Both the position numbers and the translations under genes were made by a program. Below the pieces are notes generated by a model, which was not told where the DNA came from, searched no databases, and worked only from the letters and a program-made list of their open reading frames with translations. Of a stretch of DNA of 64,000 nt, positions 1-7,465 are shown piece after piece; within the stretch, counting starts at the first letter, position 1; each line of letters opens with the position of its first letter. This stretch comes from DASSKK01 sp035690495 (GTDB lineage: Bacteria > Actinomycetota > Actinomycetes > Propionibacteriales > Nocardioidaceae): contig DASSKK010000106.1 of the NCBI GenBank assembly GCA_035690495.1, positions 24,531 through 88,530 of the forward strand, written 5' to 3'.

Positions 1-353
1 TAGGTGTCGTGGTCGATGACCTTGAGCGACAGCGTCGATTCTGGGGCGACCTGCTGGGAGTGGATGAGCATCATTCCGGACCGGATTTCGTGCACTTCAA
101 CATGCGGACCGGCGAGGACTTCGAGGTTATCGAGCGCTCCGCTGAGCCCCAGTATGACCGCCGACGGTTCCAGGTGGGCTTCGAGGTCGATGACATTGCA
201 TCGGCGCGAGAAGAACTCATCCAGCGTGGGGTCGAGCCGGTCACCGACGTCATCGGTGGTGACAGCTCGTCGCCATGGGCGTACTTCCGCGACCCAGAGG
301 GCAATGTCTTCGAGATCAGGCAGCGCGCCGATCTGGACAGCGATTCGTCATGA
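1..353 (+). CDS. VOC-fold (glyoxalase/bleomycin resistance-like) protein, 5' truncated by window edge
   Basis: The frame is open from the window edge, so the true start lies outside; the first possible start inside is the GTG at 9. About 115 residues remain. The visible part has a VOC-fold pattern: a FWGDLLGV segment near the start, a central FEVDDIASAREEL stretch and a terminal YFRDPEGNVFEI strand whose Glu is the usual metal ligand of this superfamily. Members include glyoxalases, extradiol dioxygenases and antibiotic-binding proteins, and the substrate cannot be read from sequence. It stands upstream of a toxin-antitoxin pair on the other strand, in what looks like accessory DNA. Confidence 0.75.
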   Translation, partial: GVVVDDLERQRRFWGDLLGVDEHHSGPDFVHFNMRTGEDFEVIERSAEPQYDRRRFQVGFEVDDIASAREELIQRGVEPVTDVIGGDSSSPWAYFRDPEGNVFEIRQRADLDSDSS

Positions 354-418
354 GGCTTCGCAAGATCGCTGGGCGGGCACCCGAACAGAGCGGGCTGTGA
401 ACGTGGCAGCTTGGCGCA

Positions 419-748
419 TCAGGCGGTATTGCGTAGACCGAGTGTGGTCGGGGTGATGTCGATGCTGAAGTCGAGGCCCAATCCGCGTGCTAGCCGCGCA
501 AGCGTGGTCAGTGATGGTTCATGCTCACCGGCTTCCAACCGCGCAATAGCTGGCTGACGCATACCAAGCTGCTGTGCCAGTGCCGTCTGCGAAATCCCGT
601 GCGCAGCACGGTACTCGATGACGCGGATCGCGACTGCGTTGGCGAATGCGGTGCGCTCGTGTTCGTGGCGCACGGCCGGGTCGAGCAACTCTTCGGCGGC
701 GATGTCCTCGGCCCGGCGCAGCTCCGAAAGCTTGACCACGGCGCTCAC
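419..748 (-). CDS. XRE-family antitoxin (HigA-like) of a type II toxin-antitoxin pair
   Basis: This 109-residue protein has a classic XRE helix-turn-helix at about residues 50-95 (HGISQTALAQQLGMRQPAIA, then ARLEAGEHEPSL). It overlaps the upstream toxin gene by 4 bp (ATGA type), so the order is toxin then antitoxin, as in HigBA systems. The antitoxin would neutralise the toxin and bind the promoter upstream of it. The pair sits beside integrase debris, which fits a maintenance cassette of an older mobile element. The fold assignment is firm; the name HigA is by arrangement. Confidence 0.8.
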   Translation of the reverse strand: MSAVVKLSELRRAEDIAAEELLDPAVRHEHERTAFANAVAIRVIEYRAAHGISQTALAQQLGMRQPAIARLEAGEHEPSLTTLARLARGLGLDFSIDITPTTLGLRNTA

Positions 749-1077
749 TCCTTCCCCTCGATGTCGGCCAGTCGGCGTAATGCTGCCCGACAGGCCCGGT
801 TGAAGCTCCGGGGGTCGGCCTGCGCTTCTGCCCCCACGGCGGCAACCACGAACCGGTCGCCGACCTGTCGGTACAGCGCGCGCCAGGGACTACGACCCCC
901 ACGTGGTCGTAGCTCCCGCAGCCCAGGCGCACCCCGAACGGCGCTGGAGTGCGGATAGCCCAACGCCGGGCCGAGCGCGCGGAGCTTGGCGTCAGCGTTG
1001 ATCAAGGCTGCGATCTCCGTCTTGGGCAGCGCCGATCGTTCGCTCTCGGCCTCGGGCAGGTAGACGACGAGCCACAC
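745..1077 (-). CDS. RelE/HigB-like toxin
   Basis: This 110-residue protein starts at GTG with MWLVVYLPEAES. The C-terminal half follows the HigB/Gp49-like RNase toxin pattern: LRELRPRGGRSPWRALYR, then a VVAAVG strand and a basic helix with many Arg residues. Toxins of this group cut ribosome-bound mRNA, and the activity here is inferred. It is the first gene of a two-gene operon, with the XRE antitoxin overlapping its stop. The likely promoter and operator lie just upstream at about 1080-1110. Confidence 0.72.
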   Translation of the reverse strand: MWLVVYLPEAESERSALPKTEIAALINADAKLRALGPALGYPHSSAVRGAPGLRELRPRGGRSPWRALYRQVGDRFVVAAVGAEAQADPRSFNRACRAALRRLADIEGKE

Positions 1078-1097
1078 CCACAGTCTATATCAGGCGT

Positions 1098-1107
1098 GTT
1101 ATACAAC
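1098..1107. promoter_or_regulatory. Near-palindromic operator candidate upstream of the toxin-antitoxin operon
   Basis: GTTATACAAC is a near-perfect palindrome of GTT/AAC arms about 20 bp upstream of the toxin start. On the minus strand it overlaps AT-rich hexamers (TATAAC, TATAGA) suited to a -10 element in otherwise GC-rich DNA. HigA-type antitoxins usually bind such sites to repress their own operon. This is inference from position and symmetry only. Confidence 0.35.
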
Positions 1108-1135
1108 CCGGCGTCCGGTGGCATTGGACGGAGAG

Positions 1136-1285
1136 CTACGCGATGTTGGCCGCAGGCAGGTCCGCTGCTTCGCGCGGGCGTGTGGGCAGTTGTGTCTCGT
1201 GACGGATTGGTCCTATCAGCAGCACGGACCCAGCGGCGACGAGGAGCGAGGTGAAGATCCAGAACGCGATGCGGACACCCAGCAC
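1136..1285 (-). pseudogene. C-terminal remnant of a multi-spanning membrane protein (MFS-like)
   Basis: On the minus strand an open frame of about 49 codons ends at 1136. It begins with a strongly hydrophobic segment (GVRIAFWIFTSLLVAAGSVL) followed by a short polar tail. There is no start codon, and the frame meets a stop exactly where similarity to the integrase begins at about 1286. It looks like the last transmembrane helix of a transporter cut off by the junction. The family is a guess. Confidence 0.45.
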
Positions 1286-1606
1286 CGCCAGTGCCGCCTA
1301 GCCTTCGGGTCTGGCGGTCGGTCGGGGCGGGTGGCGACACCAAGTCCCGGCTCTCGCGCCGCACCATCGGGCTCCCGGAGCGCGCCGTGGAGGCGTTGGA
1401 GAAGCACCGGACGAAAATGCAGGAGACCGGCCGCTACGACGAGCGCCTGGTGTTCAGCACCGGCCATGGTACCCGGCTGGACTCGGCGAACGTGCGCCGC
1501 TCTTTCCGGGCGTTCTGCAAGGACGCAGGGCTCGACCCGAAGGAGTGGACGCCCCGGGAGCTGCGGCACTCGTTCGTGTCGCTGATGAGCGATGCCGGGG
1601 TACGCC
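1286..1606 (+). pseudogene. Truncated tyrosine integrase (C-terminal fragment)
   Basis: This stretch matches about 15945-16265 of the intact integrase at roughly nine bases in ten by eye, in the same orientation. It keeps the GLPERAVEALEKHRTKM region and the RELRHSFVSLMSDAG catalytic His/Arg block, but lacks the N-terminal half and everything after SDAG, including the nucleophilic Tyr. After 1606 the sequence jumps to the equivalent of about 16498, just before the tRNA-Val repeat. The copy has therefore lost about 230 bp and is a broken right end of a related element. Confidence 0.88.
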
Positions 1607-1622
1607 GTCTGACCTGGGGTTT

Positions 1623-1671
1623 TGCTGGTGGGCGATGCTGGGTTTGAACCAGCGACCTCTTCCGTGTCAAG
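1623..1671. repeat. Left attachment site: tRNA-Val 3'-half remnant (attL)
   Basis: This stretch matches 16516-16564 with two differences (G for A at 1637, C for T at 1653). It holds the CCA end, acceptor 3' strand, T-arm and part of the anticodon arm of tRNA-Val on the minus strand. The D-arm and 5' acceptor half are missing, so it is not a gene. The two differences lie opposite each other in the T-stem and keep the pair (G-C for A-T). Confidence 0.85.
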
Positions 1672-1976
1672 CACTTTCGGCAGTGGTGAGAGTCCGCGTT
1701 TCTGGCTCAGTTGTTGGGATGTGAGCCGTCTTTGTCCGATGTCATCCGAGGGCGTTGTCACTCAGCTAGTCACTCAGCCCGATGGATATGGTCCGGCGAG
1801 GACGGCGCGCTAGCGCCGCCCGCAGCCGGGCCTGTGCCGGCGGAGCCGGCGCCTTGACGAAGTAAGGAAAGTTCTCACCGACGAGATGGCTCACGCGCTC
1901 ACAACGCGCGCCAGCGGGTCGCTGGTCAAGCTGCGCCCACCTCAGCTTGATTCAAGATTCGAACCTGAAAATCGAT
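1672..1976. other. Left-end noncoding stretch of the element
   Basis: No convincing gene is visible. The stretch holds the paired arm repeats at 1755-1776 and a GC-rich region with short palindromes at about 1802-1860. It lies between the left attachment core and the 3' end of the first cargo gene. Confidence 0.5.
1755..1776 (+). repeat. Paired 10-mer direct repeats, left arm-type Int sites (candidate)
   Basis: TTGTCACTCA and TAGTCACTCA follow each other with a 12-bp period. The same pair, with the same period and orientation, lies at 16429-16450 on the other side of the attachment core. Arm-type sites bound by the integrase N-terminal domain flank attP in related systems, so these are natural candidates. 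Confidence 0.55.
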
Positions 1977-2819
1977 CTACGTGGGCGCCCAACGGTTGCT
2001 CCAGTAGCTGTGGCCGTTTACAGGATGGTAGAAGGGTGCACCGTGTATCTTTCCCGTCGAATACGATTCCGTACACCATGGGCACGCGTAACTTGTTGAC
2101 CATGTTACCAATATGCCGTCGGTTGCATTGTGGTTCGCGAGAGTCACCATGCAATTCGTGACTATTTGTGGCGCGGGAATTGAATTTCCTGTCACCGCAT
2201 CCCAAGTTGCTTCAGTCCAAGCACAACCATCCGGGTGGCTTCCGGCAGGAACAAAGTTTTCAGTCGCCCAGAAAGGGTATCCAGGCACTTGGCCCATCGT
2301 GTTGGAAACGTATTGGTTCAGGTCTTCGAGTTGGCTGACGCTGAAGCCAAAGGCCGGCTCTTCATCCACCATGATGCCGTCCCAGTAGGTTTCCTCGTCG
2401 CTGCTATTGGTGTTTGCTGCAACGTAGTTGACAACGTCACTAATGATGTTCTTATATCCGGACACACTGTGACAATAGTCCTGTGGCGAAATCTCAGAGA
2501 AGACAGGGAGATGATTATTGATGTAATTAACGGTCTCAGCCTCAAGGCCAGCTAAAGTCGTGCCTGGGCAATTTCCAGATCCTGGTAGGCCAAGTCCCTG
2601 CACGACGACCCCTCTGTGACTGTCGGGAGTATATTCTGAAGTCTTCACAGCATAGAAGTGGGAGTCGGGGGATGGATTCTGAGCATAAGTCGGCTGATCA
2701 AGTAATACTATGGTCGTCGCAGAAAACAGGATGGAGAGAATGATGACAAAAACGTGTCGCCGTTCGATTCGGATGGACCTTGAGGAATAATCGTGGATCG
2801 ACATCAATGTTTCTCTCAT
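1977..2819 (-). CDS. Secreted protein of unknown function
   Basis: This 280-residue protein has an N-terminal membrane-targeting region: a basic stretch (RIERRH) followed by a hydrophobic run near residues 23-41, with a likely cut after TYAQ. The mature part has acidic and aromatic motifs such as YWDGIMVDEEPAFGF and several Cys, suggesting a disulphide-stabilised extracellular domain, perhaps a glycosidase-like barrel. I do not recognise the family. The start may be the ATG at 2819 or at 2801. It begins 5 bp after the stop of the upstream gene, so the two are probably co-transcribed. Base composition is AT-richer than the host genes. Confidence 0.7.
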   Translation of the reverse strand: MRETLMSIHDYSSRSIRIERRHVFVIILSILFSATTIVLLDQPTYAQNPSPDSHFYAVKTSEYTPDSHRGVVVQGLGLPGSGNCPGTTLAGLEAETVNYINNHLPVFSEISPQDYCHSVSGYKNIISDVVNYVAANTNSSDEETYWDGIMVDEEPAFGFSVSQLEDLNQYVSNTMGQVPGYPFWATENFVPAGSHPDGCAWTEATWDAVTGNSIPAPQIVTNCMVTLANHNATDGILVTWSTSYACPWCTESYSTGKIHGAPFYHPVNGHSYWSNRWAPT

Positions 2820-2824
2820 CAGCG

Positions 2825-3358
2825 CTACTTGGAGAATGAGTTCGTCATCGGATGATAGATCAATTGATGGCCCCCGTCATCAATAATGAAAGTCCCGTCA
2901 TCATTGAATTGAAGAAGTGTGATACCGCCGGGATAAGGCGGAGTTACGTGGTGCCATTTAGACGACTGAAATTCGTTGGATGATGGAGAGCATCCAGGGG
3001 TCCGACACGCGAACTTATCGATACCTCCAGATTTGCCTGCGCCTCCCAATTCTAAGACATACCAGACACCGTTCAGCTCAAAACAATTTCGAATCTGTCC
3101 ATGTTTTGAAGTGAGCGCCGCGGTATTGACACCTTTGGGACTGGACCATCGACAAGCGACCGGGCCATTCTCTCCTGCTGGATCACTGGGGTCTGGATTG
3201 GACGTCGCCGTAGGAGACGCGGCCGTGGGAGACGCGGCCGTGGGAGACGCGGCCGTCGGGGAACCGTTCCGCGGTAGGGTAGTGACCGCTATTACTACCA
3301 GGATCACGACGGCTGAGCCGAAGACAAGCGGCGCAATGAGTCTCGTTCTCTTCCACAC
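2825..3358 (-). CDS. Membrane-anchored extracellular protein with SPTAA repeat linker
   Basis: The start is the GTG at 3358, which has a GGAGG box 6 bases upstream; this gives 177 residues. A hydrophobic helix (about residues 8-28) anchors the protein. It is followed by a linker of repeated SPTAA units encoded by three tandem 15-bp DNA copies, then by a domain of about 110 residues with four Cys. That domain has a beta-rich look (WYVLELGG, LLQFNDDGTFIIDDGG). No family is recognised. It forms a two-gene unit with the secreted gene downstream and belongs to the exported cargo block. Confidence 0.65.
   Translation of the reverse strand: MWKRTRLIAPLVFGSAVVILVVIAVTTLPRNGSPTAASPTAASPTAASPTATSNPDPSDPAGENGPVACRWSSPKGVNTAALTSKHGQIRNCFELNGVWYVLELGGAGKSGGIDKFACRTPGCSPSSNEFQSSKWHHVTPPYPGGITLLQFNDDGTFIIDDGGHQLIYHPMTNSFSK
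3211..3255. repeat. Three tandem 15-bp repeats coding the SPTAA linker
   Basis: Three back-to-back copies of a 15-bp unit (GGGAGACGCGGCCG type) sit inside the coding sequence. Each adds five residues to the linker between membrane helix and outer domain. Near-identity at DNA level suggests recent slippage. Confidence 0.85.
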
Positions 3359-3914
3359 ATCGCACCTCCGACTGACAGAGATGGAGACAAACTCAGGATA
3401 GCACTCATTAATTGCTGTGTCCATGCTTCGACGTGTCTCACGGAGTTAGAACGCATGGCGGGTGCGAGTGGCGGGGCTGTGGTGCCTCACCTAGAGGGCT
3501 TGAGTTTGAGGATCTGGAATCTTGAGTCAAGTTGTAAGCGATGGGACCTGTGGTGTTCGTGAGGTTTGGACGGAGGAGGCCACGGCTCGTCGGGCTGGGG
3601 CGGAGCCCCGTTAGTTTGAGGGCCTGGCCGGGAAGGCTTGCCGGATGTGGAAGGCACGATCGACACGGCCGCGAGAAGGCAGGTGACCAACAAGCTGCGA
3701 GCTCATACCGCAATGCCTCGCGGGACGAGGATGTGTCCGGTCTGATTATGGGATCCGCAGAGGGCGTGTGGGTTGATAGCCGGAATTCGGCGGGAGCCGG
3801 GATCGAGTGCGAAAAAGGGTTGAGGGGCCGTCGCCTGCAGCACGGGCAGGCTGCGGGGCTTTCAATCACGACAGGTCACACCGGTAGGAACGAGGTGTGG
3901 AAGTGGATCGGATG
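3359..3914. other. Intergenic stretch without a convincing gene
   Basis: Several frames are open but none has gene-like codon use or family resemblance. One short minus-strand frame ending at 3487 starts like a signal peptide (LLVTCLLAAVSI) and continues into a Pro-rich tail of about 50 residues. It could be a broken secreted-protein gene. The promoter of the gene starting at 3358 should lie here. Confidence 0.4.
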
Positions 3915-5126
3915 CTACGAACCGTCTGCGCAATCGGGCAAATGGATATCGGCAACGCTGATCCTGGCTAGGCCGCGGTGAGCGGTCGAGGACTTGGAAT
4001 GCGCTGGCGCCCCCACCAAGAATGAACCGCCAGATCCTGTCACGCTCCCACCTCCATGGACGATGGTGGCCCAACTGCCCGTGGCATCGGCTACGAGGAC
4101 CCCTGCGGAGTACGTACTCATCACCGTGGTGCCTCGCACGACGGTCGGCGGGTTGAATCCGCCTATCTTCAGGTGAACGATCAATTTTCCGTGCGCCGAG
4201 CCGACTGGGGCGTAGTAGAGGCTGCGCAAGTCTGAACCAACCCAGGCCAGGGCGCGGCCGTCTGTTGCGAAGAAGGTCCCCCCGCGCTGCTGACTTAGGG
4301 CATCGGGCGGGGCCACCTGCTGACCCGTCGTCAGCGACATCGCCTTCACCTTGGTCAGGGCGCCTGGGCGGGGAGACTCGGTCCATATCAAGTGATGGTG
4401 GTAGATGAGTACGGCCCCGGGGTGACCTGAGCGTGCGACCGTGGTCGTCGCCGTCTTGGTGTCGAGCACCATCAGGTCCCCCGCACCCTGGGGGTCGGTT
4501 CCCTCCACCCACGCTGCATAGCCGTCACGGAGCACTGGCTCCATCCAGGGACTGGGGTACGCCTCGCCAGACTTAGGGTTCTTGCGCGAATGACCCACCG
4601 TCTCCACCCGTCCCGTGTGCGATGACCACTCCTTGACGGTGAAGTTATCCAGGCTAGTGAGCTGATGGAATTCCTTCCATACCGCGACTGATCCGTCATA
4701 GGCACCGAGGGCCTGATCCCGCGACCTGGAGAAACGGTCCAAGGGCCTGATCTTGTTAGTTGACAAGTTCACTAGCGCCACGCCGAAGAACGAGTCCGTG
4801 CGGACCTGCGCCGCGACCCATGGCCCGGTAGCAGAACTGGTGAAGGGGGCTATCTGTGCATGCCGATCTTGTTTCCACTGTCCCTTCGTGGCGAGTGCTA
4901 AGGAATGCGGAGGCTGGACGCGGCAGCGGCGGACGTTCTCGGTTCGGGACTCGTCGGTCGGGCTGGTCGCAGATGGAGATGGTGGGCCGGAATGTGCCGC
5001 CTCCTTGTCTTGGGACGTCGGCACGCGAGCCGCTGTGCACGCGCTGAGAACGACTGTCGAGATAGCCAACGCTGCGAGAAGCCCTACGGCGGGGGGCAGG
5101 GGCTTACCAGACGTAGCCACGCCCAC
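3915..5126 (-). CDS. Putative lipoprotein with beta-propeller-like repeats
   Basis: This 403-residue protein has a lipoprotein signal: a hydrophobic segment followed by the lipobox VVLSAC with Cys near residue 30. A Ser/Pro/Thr-rich linker comes next. The rest consists of repeating beta-strand blocks with Trp and Gly (GPWVAAQV, GSVAVWKEF, GYAAWVEG, HHLIWTES, RALAWVGS), as in WD/YncE/TolB-like propellers. The GTG start overlaps the end of the upstream protease-like gene by about 23 bp, so the two are probably coupled; a slightly later start is possible. It would sit on the outer face of the membrane. The ligand is unknown. Confidence 0.6.
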   Translation of the reverse strand: MGVATSGKPLPPAVGLLAALAISTVVLSACTAARVPTSQDKEAAHSGPPSPSATSPTDESRTENVRRCRVQPPHSLALATKGQWKQDRHAQIAPFTSSATGPWVAAQVRTDSFFGVALVNLSTNKIRPLDRFSRSRDQALGAYDGSVAVWKEFHQLTSLDNFTVKEWSSHTGRVETVGHSRKNPKSGEAYPSPWMEPVLRDGYAAWVEGTDPQGAGDLMVLDTKTATTTVARSGHPGAVLIYHHHLIWTESPRPGALTKVKAMSLTTGQQVAPPDALSQQRGGTFFATDGRALAWVGSDLRSLYYAPVGSAHGKLIVHLKIGGFNPPTVVRGTTVMSTYSAGVLVADATGSWATIVHGGGSVTGSGGSFLVGAPAHSKSSTAHRGLARISVADIHLPDCADGS

Positions 5127-6042
5127 CGACGATCCTGGCGATCTTCGCCGATGTCAGTGTCGAATAGGCTGGCACACCATCGGCCCACGATATGCTTGAT
5201 CCATGCACGGAGTCTTCATACTTGGTGTCGTCTCCGCTGCTTGTGTATCCACGGATGTCGAACCAGTGGAAAATCGTGATGTTCGGATGCCCGACGAGGT
5301 GTGGGCCGCCCGGTACCTCGTACGCGTCTCCGACGAGCGGGAAGCTGTAGTAGTAAATGTCTGCCAATAGGTTTCCCTTGTAGTTTGAGATGTCAGAGGA
5401 AGTAGCGGAATAAGCGACCGACTTGGGCACGTAGGTGAAGTTTTGCCCGTGTGAACTCAGTCTATCGTTGAGGACGTCTGGAACAGGGTGGCCAGTCGGG
5501 CTGGGTACGTCGGCGTTGACGCCCGACCAGGCAGTGCCGTCAAGCGTGGTGTTCATGGCATCCGCCAGATTTGACTGGATTCCGCCGATGCCTCGTTGTC
5601 CGAGGGCTTCTTTGACGGCTGCGGGTCCACAGTAGTAGGTAGTTGTCTGAGCCATTTGGTTCGCCGCCACGCTGTCTGACGCAAGGACCCCACCTGCATC
5701 GGGCGCCATCTCCGGATCAGCGGTCATCTCGGCGCTTGAGGTGGGGTGTGCCGCTTGGAACGCCTGGACCCCAGCCATCTTCTCCTTGACGAGCTGCTTT
5801 TGTTGAGCCGTCAATGGCGGGGTAGGGCCGATATCCCAGGCCGTCCTATCCATGCTCGCCTTAAGGGCAGCCACTTGGCCGTCAGTGAGGTGCGTATGAT
5901 TTCCGTTGGTAGCCGCTGCGCTCGGTGGTGCAGTTACGGCCAGCGTTGCCATCAGGGCAATGGTGGACGCAATGGCAGCTCGCCGTAAAAGCCTCGGCTC
6001 GATATCGGCAGATTGGTCAACGTGGTTGAAGCGACTGTGCAT
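5104..6042 (-). CDS. Secreted C39-like cysteine peptidase family protein
   Basis: The start is the ATG at 6042, which has a strong AAGGGGGG box just upstream; this gives 312 residues. The N-terminus is a long signal with two Arg before the hydrophobic core (RLLRRAAIAS), so Sec or Tat export is possible. The TTYYCGPAAVKEAL motif, with Cys near residue 138, is the active-site signature of C39-like peptidases. A later HLVGHPNITIFHWFDIRGY segment supplies the expected His. Members cleave peptides or serve as autolysin-like enzymes. The lipoprotein gene overlaps its end, and a promoter with TTGACA and 17-bp spacing lies upstream. Confidence 0.7.
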   Translation of the reverse strand: MHSRFNHVDQSADIEPRLLRRAAIASTIALMATLAVTAPPSAAATNGNHTHLTDGQVAALKASMDRTAWDIGPTPPLTAQQKQLVKEKMAGVQAFQAAHPTSSAEMTADPEMAPDAGGVLASDSVAANQMAQTTTYYCGPAAVKEALGQRGIGGIQSNLADAMNTTLDGTAWSGVNADVPSPTGHPVPDVLNDRLSSHGQNFTYVPKSVAYSATSSDISNYKGNLLADIYYYSFPLVGDAYEVPGGPHLVGHPNITIFHWFDIRGYTSSGDDTKYEDSVHGSSISWADGVPAYSTLTSAKIARIVGGRGYVW

Positions 6043-6083
6043 GGGCCCCCCTTGGTGTTTGAAAGCTGGATGCCTTGCCCTCC

Positions 6084-6112
6084 GTAGTACGCCCACTGAG
6101 CGATACTGTCAA
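6084..6112 (-). promoter_or_regulatory. Promoter candidate for the C39-like gene
   Basis: On the minus strand TTGACA (6107-6112) is followed after 17 bp by TACTAC (6084-6089), about 42 bp before the ATG at 6042. The -35 box is a perfect consensus while the -10 is weak, as is common where an activator helps. Confidence 0.45.
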
Positions 6113-6428
6113 TAGGCAAATTCTATCATTCTTCAAGTGGTCGCAGGTGTCCTGGTCCTCGTCTCCTCCCCATCACCGACTTGAAGACTCCTTGAAGCTT
6201 CCTCGACTTGAAGCTTCCTCGACACCATCTACCCTCAATCTCGTTGAGGCTCTCAAGAACCAATCTGACCTTGCGCAGCCCGAAGTCCCCGGCTGTGGGC
6301 AACCTTCGCTGGTCGGGCGTAAGCAGCGCGCGCTTCTACCTGCCAAGGTAAACGCGCAAACCGAGATCCAATTCAGGCGGCCAAGGGCGTTCCTGATCCG
6401 CGCGGCGGGTTAACTTGAAAGGACCTGA
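6113..6428. other. Regulatory-looking intergenic stretch with CTTGAAG motifs
   Basis: There is no gene here. Four copies of the heptamer CTTGAAG lie in a cluster: inverted at 6131-6137, then direct at 6180-6186, 6191-6197 and 6207-6213. The last two belong to a perfect 16-bp tandem repeat (6191-6206 and 6207-6222). The cluster is just upstream of the promoter candidate for the C39-like gene, where an activator would bind. Confidence 0.5.
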
Positions 6429-7460
6429 CTATTTCGTCACGTCTGCGGTTCCACTTTGACTTGGCCCCTGGTTCATCAGCCACGCAAACTTTAGTATGCC
6501 TTGCACGTTCGAAGGAAGCTGAAATCGCATATCAAAAGTGGCGGAGTCGCCGGGCTTGATGGATGAAACGTGCGAGCAGTTCAGGGTGTATGTCTCTTCG
6601 CTAACTCCTCCACCGCCCACAGACCCCATTTCTGTGTATGTTGGGCACTTGTCGAATGTGAAGGTCTTAGAGCTCATATTGGTCAACGAAACCTGATAGT
6701 TCAACATATCTCCGGAGGCGACCTGCTCCGGAAGATCCAACGTGACCTGCAGAGGCGAATAGGTGCCCGTCCCTGCATCCTCCTCATTTGGTTTCGGCGG
6801 GTAGGTGAGCGCTCCTTCATCGCAGACGGCGGCCCTTCCCGGCAGGAGAGCGCCGACGACCGCGACCTCCCGGGAGTCCACAGACAACTTGGTGGGAACA
6901 GTACGGGCCGACACTCCCTTCGATGCAGAGCAGTAATTCGGGATGTCTGCGCGAAGATCGATGGTTCCGCCAGGGGAGAGAATAGGAGTAGCACCATCGC
7001 GGTCCGCGGTGGAGAGTTGGGCCAAGTGTTTCTCGGCCCCCTGCACGGTCGCCACGACGGAGACCTTTGACGGTGGAAGCGAACACGCCGTGGTCCCAGT
7101 ATTCGCAACTGAAATGGGAAGGTGGAAGTCGCCCATACCGACGCCTCCCCCCGTCGAGGACACCTTGAGGTTACTGGCATCGCACACGCTCGGAAGGGAA
7201 GTAGAGTTCACGAGCAAGACATCGTGGGTGGGAGGGAGCGCCTTCCAAGCTACTGTTTTGCCCGAGGTCGCTGATTGAGCACCTGGACGCACTACGGCTG
7301 CCCATGTGCCGGCGCCTATCGCGCCTGCCGTCAGTGCCGCCGCCATGGTAACCACCGCGGTTGAACGGTGCCGCGGCGCCGAGGCTTTTCGAATTGTCGG
7401 AGACATATCGGTCCAACGGCCGGGGTCTCGGAGTTGCCGCAGCTGCTTCTGAGGATCCAT
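6429..7460 (-). CDS. Membrane protein paired with ECF sigma factor (DUF4232-like outer domains)
   Basis: This 343-residue protein starts 6 bp after the sigma factor stop; GAAGGG, part of the sigma gene's last codons, serves as its ribosome-binding site. A short cytoplasmic N-terminus of about 33 residues precedes one transmembrane helix (TAVVTMAAALTAGAIGAG). The outer part has two beta domains with paired Cys. The first (CDASNLKV, then ISVANTGTTACSL) resembles DUF4232. Being an operon partner of a sigma factor with one helix suggests an anti-sigma or sensor role, but no zinc HxxxCxxC motif is visible. The role is inferred from context. Confidence 0.6.
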   Translation of the reverse strand: MDPQKQLRQLRDPGRWTDMSPTIRKASAPRHRSTAVVTMAAALTAGAIGAGTWAAVVRPGAQSATSGKTVAWKALPPTHDVLLVNSTSLPSVCDASNLKVSSTGGGVGMGDFHLPISVANTGTTACSLPPSKVSVVATVQGAEKHLAQLSTADRDGATPILSPGGTIDLRADIPNYCSASKGVSARTVPTKLSVDSREVAVVGALLPGRAAVCDEGALTYPPKPNEEDAGTGTYSPLQVTLDLPEQVASGDMLNYQVSLTNMSSKTFTFDKCPTYTEMGSVGGGGVSEETYTLNCSHVSSIKPGDSATFDMRFQLPSNVQGILKFAWLMNQGPSQSGTADVTK

Positions 7461-7465
7461 GGTTT

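Noticed and set aside
1626..1671. Functional tRNA at the left attachment site
   Set aside because: The D-arm, the 5' acceptor strand and half of the anticodon arm are missing, so it cannot fold as a tRNA.
3438..3869. Minus-strand open frame of 143 codons
   Set aside because: The translation is Pro/Ser/Arg-rich with no hydrophobic core, family match or ribosome-binding site; it looks like random open frame in intergenic DNA.
3541..3981. Plus-strand open frame of 146 codons
   Set aside because: It overlaps the 3' end of the lipoprotein gene, lacks a good start signal and has an Arg/Gly-rich translation typical of shadow frames.
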